Positions 9,560 through 16,237 of a stretch of 64,000 nt of DNA are shown piece by piece. Each line of letters starts with the position of its first letter. Position 1 is the stretch's first letter. The stretch lies in NCBI GenBank assembly GCA_019359045.1, contig JAHHIA010000006.1, positions 62,001 through 126,000 on the forward strand, written 5' to 3'. The stretch comes from Scytolyngbya sp. HA4215-MV1 (GTDB lineage: Bacteria > Cyanobacteriota > Cyanobacteriia > Leptolyngbyales > Leptolyngbyaceae). The notes below the pieces were generated by a model, which did no database searches, was not told where the DNA came from, and saw nothing but the letters and a program-made list of their open reading frames with translations. A program made the translations under genes and the position numbers.

Positions 9560-10236
9560 AGGTTACTTGATTCAACCACCAATACTTGTCTACACCTTTA
9601 AAGAAGCTTGGAATGAGATCGCATTAACAGTAAACCCTCCCAGATGGGGAGTTTGACCTGCAACGGACGGTATTCTTCCACAACTTCATGTTTGTCGATA
9701 CAACTTACACAGCTTGTCCTCGATCGCAATTCGATGACTGAGATCACTTCATCGAGCCAAACTGAGCGCGCATACTAGAATGACATAAACGAAAACTTCA
9801 TAAATTTTTTCGGATTCACCTTTAGAAATAACAATAATTCTTACAGGCACGCAACACAAGCACTTGTTTTTACTAAATCATCTGCTGTGTGGACTGAAAC
9901 CAAATACTTGGCTTGCTTTACCCGTAGAATTATGTGTTTTCATCAATTTGTCACGATCGCCCCCCCAACCGCTTCCATCCAAACCAGATCAACGCTATCC
10001 TTCAACGAGTTTTGTCGCACAAGTGCATAATATTACCAGGCGATTGGGAATCCTATTCCAACGTCAGCAGGTTGTGGTTCTAAGCCTGTGGTTATCTTTC
10101 TAAAAACCTGACTGAGTCGGGGTCCCAGAACTTTTGACCCTGCCTTCGCGATTTCCTCAAGCGGTGGAGCCTTAGTTCTCCAATAACGATTTGAGTTTAA
10201 CTCCGCTTCCAGACTGAGACTTAAGGAAGATTGAGC
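9560..10236. other. Long divergent intergenic region mgdA / ebsA-like
   Basis: No credible gene is present. A short hairpin (CTCCC, AGAT, GGGGAG) lies near 9636-9650 in the region that should hold the mgdA promoter. The 79-codon frame at 9864-10103 looks like noise. The ebsA ribosome-binding site AAGGAAG sits at 10223-10229. Confidence 0.5.
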
Positions 10237-10614
10237 ATGTCTATTGAAAAGCTTAAGCCTGCTGCTGCGCAGCACGTTAGCGTCTACGCCCCTTACTATC
10301 CTCAAGCCAATAAACGGGCAATTTTGCCTCTCGCGATCGGTCTTTATCAAGAAGGCGTGCTAGAGGGGCAACGAAATATTGAGGGAGGTGAGAGTATCCC
10401 TTTTGTCGCGACCTGGAATGTATCCACACTCCCAGCCGATCTCTGCCGTTGTCGAATGCAATTCGATGGCAATGCGGATCTGAGCTATGAGATCAGAATG
10501 GCAAATTTTGAATTTGTTGATTTTCTGATTGATGTCATCTTGAATTTTAAGCGTGCTCGTATGGCAGATTTTTCCCAGGGCTTTTACCGGAAGCTGTTGC
10601 GTCTAGATGATTAA
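10237..10614 (+). CDS. EbsA-like protein (type IV pilus / biofilm self-suppression family)
   Basis: The start is set at the ATG at 10237, seven bases after AAGGAAG; a TTG two codons upstream would crowd the ribosome-binding site. The product has 125 residues. It carries a core I recognise from the cyanobacterial EbsA family: PYYPQANKRAILPLAIGLYQ, IPFVATWNVSTLPADLCRCR, MQFDGNADLSYEI, and a terminal DFSQGFYRKLLRLDD. EbsA of Synechococcus elongatus associates with the type IV pilus and Hfq machinery. It is needed for biofilm self-suppression and competence. There is no signal peptide or membrane helix. The family call rests on remembered similarity. Confidence 0.65.
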   Translation: MSIEKLKPAAAQHVSVYAPYYPQANKRAILPLAIGLYQEGVLEGQRNIEGGESIPFVATWNVSTLPADLCRCRMQFDGNADLSYEIRMANFEFVDFLIDVILNFKRARMADFSQGFYRKLLRLDD

Positions 10615-10716
10615 CTTCTCAACTCAACACTTTGGGTTCAATTGTTTTTCCCAATCAGCCTGTCACCTTTAGAATGAGGTGAGTATTGTTCTAGGGTTCG
10701 ATCAGGGAGTAAGGGC

Positions 10717-11796
10717 GTGCCAGAGTCCGCTAAGTATTTGGTAATTGGGTCCACTGAGGCCTACAGTGGTAAGTCTGCAACGGTGTTAGGCATGGCTTAC
10801 CATTTTCAAGAACGCGGGCTAGATATTGCTTATGGCAAACCATTAGGAACGAGTTGGCATAAGGAAGATGAGAAAGGCTTGGAGCCAGATGTCCGATTTA
10901 TTGCCCAACGGCTAAATTTATCGGCCGATCGTCTGCGTCCTACCTTGTTAACCTTGGATGAAACCACGCTCCAAAAGCACCTGTTGAGCGATAATCCACC
11001 AGATTACCCCCAAATTTTGGCTGAGTATTTGAAGATGCCAGGGGGGGATTTGGTGTTGTTAGAGGGACCCGCCAATCTGGAGGAGGGGACGCTATTCAAT
11101 CTTTCGGTGCCCCAGGTCGCCCAAATTTTGGATGCGTCTGTCCTACTGGTTGCCCGGTTTCATTCGCTGCTGATGGTGGGATCTCTGGTGTCGGCTAAAC
11201 GTCGCCTGGGCGATCAACTGATTGGTGTTTTGATCAACGACATTCCCAGCGATCGTATCGAAGAAGTGATGACCATTGTGAAGCCATTTCTAGAGAAACA
11301 AGGCATCCCCATTTTTGGCATGTTGCCACGCAGTGCGCTGTTGCGAAGTGTCAGTGTGGGGGAACTGGTCAAACAATTGGGGGCAGAAGTCCTGTGCCGC
11401 CCAGATCGGTTGGATTTGATGGTCGAGAGCCTGAGCATTGGTGCTATGAATGTAAACTCCGCCCTGAAGTATTTTCGTAAAGGGGAAAATATGGCGGTAG
11501 TTACGGGGGGCGATCGCACAGACATTCAGTTAGCTGCGCTCGAAACCTCCACCCATTGCCTGATTTTGACGGGACATTTGCCCCCCCTACCAGCGGTGTT
11601 GAGTCGAGCTGAAGATTTGGAGGTGCCAATTTTGTCGGTCGATCTCGATACGCTCACCACAGTGGAAATTGTCGATCGTGCGTTTGGACAGGTGCGTCTG
11701 CATGAAACGGTTAAGGTGCAGTGCATTCAGCGCATGATGGCAGAGTATTTTGAGGTCGATCGGCTAATCGCCCAATTGGGGCTGCAACCTCGATAA
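10717..11796 (+). CDS. P-loop / DRTGG domain protein (phosphotransacetylase N-terminal-like)
   Basis: The start is GTG. The 359-residue protein has a BioD-like P-loop domain in its first half (LVIGSTEAYSGKSATVLGMA, Walker A near residues 8-20). A DRTGG domain follows (VTGGDRTDIQLAALET near residue 260). This is the arrangement found in front of the catalytic domain in long phosphotransacetylases, but the acetyltransferase domain itself is absent. Cyanobacterial genomes often label such proteins 'phosphotransacetylase family'. Acetyltransfer is unlikely; a nucleotide-sensing or regulatory role is more plausible. It lies about 100 bp after the ebsA-like gene and could be cotranscribed with it. 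Confidence 0.75.
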   Translation: MPESAKYLVIGSTEAYSGKSATVLGMAYHFQERGLDIAYGKPLGTSWHKEDEKGLEPDVRFIAQRLNLSADRLRPTLLTLDETTLQKHLLSDNPPDYPQILAEYLKMPGGDLVLLEGPANLEEGTLFNLSVPQVAQILDASVLLVARFHSLLMVGSLVSAKRRLGDQLIGVLINDIPSDRIEEVMTIVKPFLEKQGIPIFGMLPRSALLRSVSVGELVKQLGAEVLCRPDRLDLMVESLSIGAMNVNSALKYFRKGENMAVVTGGDRTDIQLAALETSTHCLILTGHLPPLPAVLSRAEDLEVPILSVDLDTLTTVEIVDRAFGQVRLHETVKVQCIQRMMAEYFEVDRLIAQLGLQPR

Positions 11797-11910
11797 CTTC
11801 TGAAAATGTGCGCCCCTGTTTTTCTACCACAGAAGCATGGAAGAGATTTTTATCTTCTGGGATGCTCAGCCTTCATGTGAACACTGCGATCACCTGAAAT
11901 TTGCAATCGC

Positions 11911-13347
11911 CTACGCCGGTTGCCAAGTGCCATGGAAGCCAGGGGGAATAACACCTGGTAAACCTAAGCGACAGATGGGTGGCTGATCCAGATGGGCAGC
12001 GTTGTATATCCAGACTTCACTGCGATCGCAGTTGCCATCAAACACCACAGTCACAATCCACCCCTGAGCCGGATCATGCCGATCGGGTGCATAGATTGGC
12101 TCCATTGGATAGCGATTTTCTCCCAAATCAGCAATCGTCAACGTCTCAGTTTGGTAATCAAAGCGAGCGATCGCCCCAAAGAGTTCCTGGTGGGGATCAA
12201 TGCCAGGGCGATGGGTGGACAGATAGGTATACCGAGAAGCCTGCCCCACTTCTTGCGGATTCACCACGGGAAACTCACAACCCCGATCCGTCACTGGTGT
12301 CATTTCCAACATTTTGCCAGTTTTGGGGTCAATTCGCAGTTGGCAAAGCTGCCCAGTCGCAGCTCTTTGGGTCTCACCATTTCCCACTTCTTTCAGAAAC
12401 TGATTAGTTTCATCAAAGTCTCGATAGCGCACTAGATCCAGCACTACCACACCGTCAGTCTCCACAAAACCATTGCCAAAATGCCATTGATACCAGGCTT
12501 CTGCCTCACTTCGGCAAACAACCTCTAGCGTATTGCGATCGACCACCACAATTTGCGTTCCCAACTCAGGTTGCCAAGCCAACGAGTCACTATAGCTTTT
12601 AAGCCGAGTCAGAAAATAAAGCGGATTCATCCGCACAGGTGAGACAAAAAATAGTAAGTATGATCCTGCCATGACAAAATCATGGATCAGGGGCAGTCCA
12701 TCGAGCGGAATGGTGCCCTTCTGGAGAATCTTACCTGTTGCTCCACTGCGGTATACATTAATCGCTCCCGTTTTGCCGTAAGTGATCCCAAAATTGAAAA
12801 TTTCACCGGTTTGGGGGTCACGTTTTGGATGAGCTGAATAGGGTAGATTTTCCGGTAAACCACCCAAATCATCCAACCCAATTGTGTCCAGAGTTTGCAA
12901 ATCTAGGGCGTGAGGATTTCCGCCTTCCCAAAGGGCCAAAAGCTTGTCTGGCAACGCCAAAACCGAAGTATTAGCAGCATTCTTTGTGGTTTTGAATCTG
13001 TCCCAGAGTGCGCCAGGGGGTGTCATGCCATACCCCCCAAAGAGCAGTTTGCCTGCTTTTTCTTCTGCTTCGTAAGCGGTAGTTTTGACATAGCGATAGA
13101 CTGCTGTTGCTCCGGCTTCAGCAAACTGCACCGCCAGCACCGCACCATCGCCATCAAACCAATGCCCTACCCGTTTGCCACCCCGTTCTAGCCGAGCGGG
13201 TCCATTTCGATAGAGCGATCCCCGGAGTCCTTCAGGAATACTGCCAGACAAGACGGAAAGTGTTGTCAGCCCAAATTCGCTGGCAGTCTGACGAACCGCT
13301 TTCGACCAGGTGGGAAATTGTTTGCGCTGGGAGATTGTTGCCACCAT
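11911..13347 (-). CDS. Carotenoid cleavage oxygenase (RPE65/CCD family, apocarotenoid type)
   Basis: The 478-residue protein is a seven-bladed propeller dioxygenase. The four iron-ligand histidines are visible: SAHPKR (His173), IHDF (His222), YQWHF (His289) and GFHGTW (His472). Other family landmarks are GSLYRNGPARLE, HWFDGDGAVLAV, LALWEGGNPHALD and CEFPVVNP. Length and motifs resemble Synechocystis apocarotenoid-15,15'-oxygenase, which makes retinal from apocarotenals; substrate is inferred. The gene faces away from a PadR regulator across 217 bp of palindromic DNA, so PadR control is likely. Confidence 0.88.
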   Translation of the reverse strand: MVATISQRKQFPTWSKAVRQTASEFGLTTLSVLSGSIPEGLRGSLYRNGPARLERGGKRVGHWFDGDGAVLAVQFAEAGATAVYRYVKTTAYEAEEKAGKLLFGGYGMTPPGALWDRFKTTKNAANTSVLALPDKLLALWEGGNPHALDLQTLDTIGLDDLGGLPENLPYSAHPKRDPQTGEIFNFGITYGKTGAINVYRSGATGKILQKGTIPLDGLPLIHDFVMAGSYLLFFVSPVRMNPLYFLTRLKSYSDSLAWQPELGTQIVVVDRNTLEVVCRSEAEAWYQWHFGNGFVETDGVVVLDLVRYRDFDETNQFLKEVGNGETQRAATGQLCQLRIDPKTGKMLEMTPVTDRGCEFPVVNPQEVGQASRYTYLSTHRPGIDPHQELFGAIARFDYQTETLTIADLGENRYPMEPIYAPDRHDPAQGWIVTVVFDGNCDRSEVWIYNAAHLDQPPICRLGLPGVIPPGFHGTWQPA

Positions 13348-13473
13348 TATCTAACTCCTTGATGAGAATAAAACTGGGGAGAAGTGCAAGTAAAAACTAA
13401 GCACGATCGTTTAGCGTCTAGCCAAGCTGCTACCCTTTGCGTATGATTCAATTTCATATACAACCAATTGCTT

Positions 13474-13548
13474 ATGCAATAAATTGCATTTGATCAAAGC
13501 TTATATTCAAAAAAGTGCATATGTCAAGCGAGGATATGCAAAAAAGTG
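13474..13548. promoter_or_regulatory. Cluster of inverted and direct repeats between carotenoid oxygenase and PadR genes
   Basis: ATGCAAT and ATTGCAT, two bases apart, form a perfect repeat at 13474-13489. TGCATAT at 13516-13522 pairs with ATATGCA at 13534-13540. CAAAAAAGTG is directly repeated at 13508-13517 and 13539-13548. The cluster lies 16-90 bp before the PadR ATG and in the shared divergent promoter. PadR dimers bind AT-rich inverted repeats, so these are candidate operators. Confidence 0.5.
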
Positions 13549-13564
13549 AATACTGAGGGATAAA

Positions 13565-14122
13565 ATGACGCTGACTTATGCGATTCTGGCGCTTTTGGTG
13601 GACTTTCCCCAGAGCGGCTACGATTTGACCAAAAGTTTTGCGGGGTCGATCGGCTTTTTTTGGAAAGCGACCCATCAACAAATCTACCGAGAACTTGCCC
13701 GCTTGGAAGACAAGCAATGGATTCATGCAGAAGCCATTGCCCAAGATGGGCGACCCGACAAAAAGCTCTATCGCCTGAGTGAAACGGGGCGAGCCGCATT
13801 GATGAAATGGATTGTGGAACCCTGCGAAATGGCTCCTGTCAAGGACGAACTCCTCATTAAGGTCTTTGTAGGAGAATTGGTGTCCTGCACGAAGCTGCTG
13901 CAGGAATTGGAACGCCATCGCCAATTGCACCAGAAAAAGCTAGCGACCTATCTCGATCTGGAGCAACGCTTTTTCCCTCAACCTGAGCTTCTACCTTTGG
14001 CTAGAAAATATCGGTATGTTACTCTCCGCCAAGGAATTCGCTACGAACAAGAGTGGCTGGCTTGGTGTGATGAAACCATCCAGTTTTTGTCTGCGGAAGT
14101 GGCGGTTTCGGTAGAAGCTTAG
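13565..14122 (+). CDS. PadR family transcriptional regulator
   Basis: The protein has 185 residues. The N-terminal winged helix (MTLTYAILALLVDFPQSGYDLTKSF, then THQQIYRELARLEDKQWI) and the wing with GRPDKKLYRLSETGRAAL are typical PadR. The second half (residues about 95-175) is a helical Vir_act_alpha_C-type dimerisation domain. It probably represses itself and the divergent carotenoid oxygenase gene through the repeats at 13474-13548. The ligand is unknown; an apocarotenoid would be a natural guess, but nothing in the sequence shows it. Confidence 0.88.
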   Translation: MTLTYAILALLVDFPQSGYDLTKSFAGSIGFFWKATHQQIYRELARLEDKQWIHAEAIAQDGRPDKKLYRLSETGRAALMKWIVEPCEMAPVKDELLIKVFVGELVSCTKLLQELERHRQLHQKKLATYLDLEQRFFPQPELLPLARKYRYVTLRQGIRYEQEWLAWCDETIQFLSAEVAVSVEA

Positions 14123-14225
14123 GCTTTTAATCTCATCCCTTGCCGATCGACGACTCGCCACAAACTACAAACAACTTACTCTTACTCTGTTAAAATATCT
14201 GGGTTGTTCAGGCAGAGACCGTCTT

Positions 14226-14729
14226 TTGAGTCAGTCCATTGATCTTCCTAAAGTAGACGAGTTTTTACAAGAATTAGCGACGATCCAACAGACCAGTTCT
14301 AAACGAATCGCCGTGTTGGGTTCTCGTCATGTGCCAATTACGCATCAAAACTTGATTGAGATGATGACTTACGCCCTGGTATTGGAGGGTAACCGGATCA
14401 TCACTTCAGGTTCTACAGGCACTAACTTTGCTGCAATTCGGGGTGCGTTGCGGGCTGAACCGAGTCTGCTTACTGTGATCTTGCCACAAAGCCTCGATCG
14501 TCAACCGCGCGAATCGCGGGAGCAGCTTGAGCAAGTTATGCATTTAGTTGAGAGTCCCGAAGGTGATGATTTGTCTCTCGCAGAAGCAAGCGCGCTCTGT
14601 AACCAAGAAATTGTTTCTCGGTGCCAGCAGTTGATTTGTTTTGCCTTTCACGACAGTCATACGTTGCTGAATACCTGTCGAGAAGCGGAAGAACAGCGCA
14701 AGGTCGTCACTTTGTTTTATTTTGATTAG
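14226..14729 (+). CDS. DprA-like DNA recombination-mediator family protein
   Basis: The 167-residue protein starts with TTG (SQSIDLPKVDEFLQEL). This start is chosen because it yields the conserved N-terminus seen in cyanobacterial relatives. It is a short Rossmann-like protein with RIAVLGSRHVPITHQNLIEM, RIITSGSTGTNFAAIRGAL and SRCQQLICFAF. These resemble the nucleotide-binding-like fold of DprA/Smf. It is much shorter than true DprA and lacks its SAM and winged-helix domains. Annotation as a recombination mediator is by family label; the actual function is uncertain. Its end abuts the regulatory region of the DAHP synthase gene. Confidence 0.65.
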   Translation: MSQSIDLPKVDEFLQELATIQQTSSKRIAVLGSRHVPITHQNLIEMMTYALVLEGNRIITSGSTGTNFAAIRGALRAEPSLLTVILPQSLDRQPRESREQLEQVMHLVESPEGDDLSLAEASALCNQEIVSRCQQLICFAFHDSHTLLNTCREAEEQRKVVTLFYFD

Positions 14730-14820
14730 CGCTGTATACTGAACGACTTTCAGTCAGCGCAATCCCAAATGATTTCTAGCAATTTACTGTCTTGTTTAAA
14801 TTGGCAACAGAAATAGTTCT

Positions 14821-14844
14821 GTTTGGATGGTTAACCATCCAAAC
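14821..14844. promoter_or_regulatory. Perfect 24-bp palindrome upstream of the aromatic leader region
   Basis: GTTTGGATGG, TTAA and CCATCCAAAC form a perfect palindrome about 90 bp before the proposed promoter. No U-run follows on either strand, so it is not an ordinary terminator. It could be an operator, or an RNA hairpin ending the preceding transcript. Confidence 0.5.
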
Positions 14845-14932
14845 AGTTCGTCATGGGCGATGTGTATCAATGCATCTTGATTGAAGAAGTCTTTAGCAAG
14901 TTGCCAAAATTCGCAGTTACTGAATAGGGGGG

Positions 14933-14961
14933 TTGACGTGTTCTAGGGTCTCTGTTAGCCT
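14933..14961 (+). promoter_or_regulatory. Candidate sigma-70-type promoter of the aromatic attenuator operon
   Basis: TTGACG (14933-14938) is followed after exactly 17 bases by TAGCCT (14956-14961). Transcription would then begin about 18 bases before leader peptide 1, which suits a ribosome-coupled attenuator. Confidence 0.5.
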
Positions 14962-14985
14962 CAAAGCACGTAAAGTTTTTAACCC

Positions 14986-15042
14986 ATGTCTCCCAGCAAG
15001 ATTTACTTTTATTTTTGGTTCGAGGCGGTTCACTTGGAGTGA
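14986..15042 (+). CDS. Aromatic leader peptide 1 (18 residues)
   Basis: An ATG-to-TGA reading frame encodes MSPSKIYFYFWFEAVHLE. Codons 7-12 are six aromatic residues in a row (TAC TTT TAT TTT TGG TTC), covering Tyr, Phe and Trp. Its last codons (15025-15039) can pair with 15061-15075, and a strong terminator follows. This is the architecture of a ribosome-mediated attenuation leader, as in the trp and phe leaders of enterobacteria. The downstream gene is DAHP synthase, the common first enzyme for all three aromatic amino acids. The ribosome-binding site is weak. Existence as a translated peptide is inferred, but the codon run, placement and competing hairpins agree. Confidence 0.75.
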   Translation: MSPSKIYFYFWFEAVHLE

Positions 15043-15075
15043 ATACAGTTCGTCTTGAACTTCCAGGTGGACCGC
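15025..15075 (+). promoter_or_regulatory. Antiterminator 1
   Basis: GCGGTTCACTTGGAG (15025-15039) pairs with TTCCAGGTGGACCGC (15061-15075) over 15 continuous base pairs, three of them G-U. A small AGTTC/GAACT hairpin can sit in the loop. The 3' arm uses the first bases of the terminator stem (15071-15075), so the two structures exclude each other. The 5' arm lies in the last codons of leader 1. A ribosome reaching the stop codon would cover it; one stalled at the aromatic codons would leave it free. Confidence 0.7.
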
Positions 15076-15103
15076 AGAGTAAAATCTGCGGTCTTTGTTT
15101 TTT
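15071..15103 (+). terminator. Attenuator terminator 1
   Basis: ACCGCAGA (15071-15078) and TCTGCGGT (15085-15092) form a perfect 8-bp stem with a 6-base loop. CTTTGTTTTTT follows. It is a strong intrinsic terminator located after leader peptide 1. Confidence 0.85.
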
Positions 15104-15129
15104 GAATTTTTCTCAAAGTGGATTGTGAA

Positions 15130-15192
15130 ATGCCCCAGCTGAATGGTTTCTTTTTTGGTTTTTATTTTTGGACCAGGGATACCCCCGGCTAG
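15130..15192 (+). CDS. Aromatic leader peptide 2 (20 residues)
   Basis: A second ATG-to-TAG frame encodes MPQLNGFFFGFYFWTRDTPG. Seven of eight consecutive codons (7-14) are aromatic: Phe x3, Gly, Phe, Tyr, Phe, Trp. It starts 27 bases after the first terminator's U-run and is followed by its own antiterminator and terminator. It repeats the logic of leader 1 without being a sequence copy of it. Phe codons dominate here, whereas leader 1 balances Tyr and Phe, so the two stages may differ in sensitivity. Translation is inferred. Confidence 0.75.
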   Translation: MPQLNGFFFGFYFWTRDTPG

Positions 15193-15225
15193 GTTCGTCA
15201 CGCAGGTGTTCGGATAGCCCGGGGT
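15181..15225 (+). promoter_or_regulatory. Antiterminator 2
   Basis: ACCCCCGGCTA (15181-15191), which overlaps the last codons and stop of leader 2, pairs with TAGCCCGGGGT (15215-15225). Ten of eleven positions pair, with one C-C mismatch. The 3' arm contains the 5' arm of terminator 2, so the pairings compete. Confidence 0.65.
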
Positions 15226-15244
15226 TTAGGCTCCGGGCTTTTTT
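15216..15244 (+). terminator. Attenuator terminator 2
   Basis: AGCCCGGGG (15216-15224) pairs with CTCCGGGCT (15231-15239), one G-U included. The following U-run spans 15239-15244. It ends 32 bases before the DAHP synthase ATG. Confidence 0.88.
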
Positions 15245-15276
15245 ATGTTCATTACCCTTTGTACAGGAGTTACTCA

Positions 15277-16125
15277 ATGTTGGATGCTAACTTAGCCAAT
15301 AAATCTCACCCTCAACAGCGGACGATCGTCCAGTTATCAGAACAAGTTGCCCTTGGCGATCGGGAAATCGTCATCATTGGTGGACCTTGTACGGTTGAGA
15401 GTTTGGCTCAAATGGAAGCAGTTGCCTCAGTTGTGCCAGTGAATGCACTACGGGGCGGGGTCTACAAGCCCCGTACCTCGCCCTATGCCTTCCAGGGACT
15501 CGGTGTAGAAGGGTTAGAGATTCTGTCATCTGTACGACGACGCTACGGCTTGCCAGTGGTCACAGAGGTGATGGCGATTTCCCAGATTGAGACGATCGCA
15601 GCTCATGCCGATATGCTCCAGGTGGGTAGTCGAAATATGCAAAATTTTGATCTGCTCAAAGCGTTGGGTCAGGTAGACAAACCGATACTGCTCAAACGAG
15701 GGCTATCTGCCACAATCGAAGAATTTGTGATGGCAGCCGAATATATTCTCAGTCACGGCAACTCGCAAGTGGTGTTGTGTGAGCGCGGGATTCGCAGTTT
15801 CGATACCTATACCCGCAATGTCCTGGATCTGGGAGCAGTGGTTGCCCTCAAGCAAATTACCCACTTGCCAGTTCTGGTTGACCCCAGCCATGCCACCGGT
15901 AAACGCGAACTGATTCCCGATCTGTCTAGGGCTGCGATCGCTGCAGGTGCAGATGGGTTAATCATTGAGTGCCACCCAGAACCTGAAAAATCGGTGTCGG
16001 ATGCCCGTCAGGCGCTGTCCTTGGAAACGATGGTTGAGTTAATTCAGAGCCTGAACGAGATCGCCACAGCAATCGGACGACAAATTCACCTGCCAAAGCT
16101 CCAGGTTCCAGCCATGGCTGCCTGA
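15277..16125 (+). CDS. aroF: 3-deoxy-7-phosphoheptulonate (DAHP) synthase, AroF/type I-beta
   Basis: The ATG at 15277 follows CAGGAG at a proper distance, giving 282 residues. The enzyme condenses phosphoenolpyruvate and erythrose 4-phosphate, the first step of the shikimate pathway. Motifs in order: IIGGPCTVES, RGGVYKPRTSPYAFQG, QVGSRNMQNF, LLKRGLSATIEEF, LCERGIRSFDTYTRN, VDPSHATGKRELI and GLIIECHPEPEKSVSDARQAL. The barrel begins near residue 30. The N-terminal ferredoxin-like or chorismate-mutase regulatory domain of allosteric type I-beta enzymes is therefore absent, and protein-level feedback may be weak. Expression appears to be controlled by the two leader-peptide attenuators upstream. 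Confidence 0.93.
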   Translation: MLDANLANKSHPQQRTIVQLSEQVALGDREIVIIGGPCTVESLAQMEAVASVVPVNALRGGVYKPRTSPYAFQGLGVEGLEILSSVRRRYGLPVVTEVMAISQIETIAAHADMLQVGSRNMQNFDLLKALGQVDKPILLKRGLSATIEEFVMAAEYILSHGNSQVVLCERGIRSFDTYTRNVLDLGAVVALKQITHLPVLVDPSHATGKRELIPDLSRAAIAAGADGLIIECHPEPEKSVSDARQALSLETMVELIQSLNEIATAIGRQIHLPKLQVPAMAA

Positions 16126-16132
16126 TCAGGCT

Positions 16133-16229
16133 GAAGATTGGGCGTTGCTGAAAAGCAGGATGATTTGGAACGAAGTTTCAAATCATTCAGCATCATTTTC
16201 ATCCCGTTGTTGAGCAACGCCGAAGATTG
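16133..16229. mobile_element. MITE-like element, 81 bp, with 8-bp target-site duplication
   Basis: The 81-bp unit at 16141-16221 starts GGCGTTGCTGAA and ends TTGAGCAACGCC. These are 12-bp terminal inverted repeats with one mismatch. It is flanked on both sides by the identical octamer GAAGATTG (16133-16140 and 16222-16229), the signature of transposition. Internal arms (GATTTG / CAAATC) allow the whole unit to fold. It has no coding capacity and would need a transposase in trans. It separates aroF from the convergent kinase gene and may double as a terminator. Confidence 0.75.
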
Positions 16230-16237
16230 ACTACCTG

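Noticed and set aside
9864-10103. 79-codon open frame in the mgdA/ebsA-like gap
   Set aside because: Biased composition without a convincing start or similarity.
10717-11796. Functional phosphate acetyltransferase acting with phosphoketolase
   Set aside because: The acetyltransferase catalytic domain is missing; only the P-loop and DRTGG parts remain.
14821-14844. Palindrome as an intrinsic terminator of the DprA-like gene
   Set aside because: No U-run follows on either strand, so I record it as a palindrome only.
14917-15201. 94-codon open frame on the minus strand opposite the aroF leader
   Set aside because: It is antisense to two leader peptides and a terminator. Its Lys-rich composition is simply the complement of the Phe-rich codon runs.
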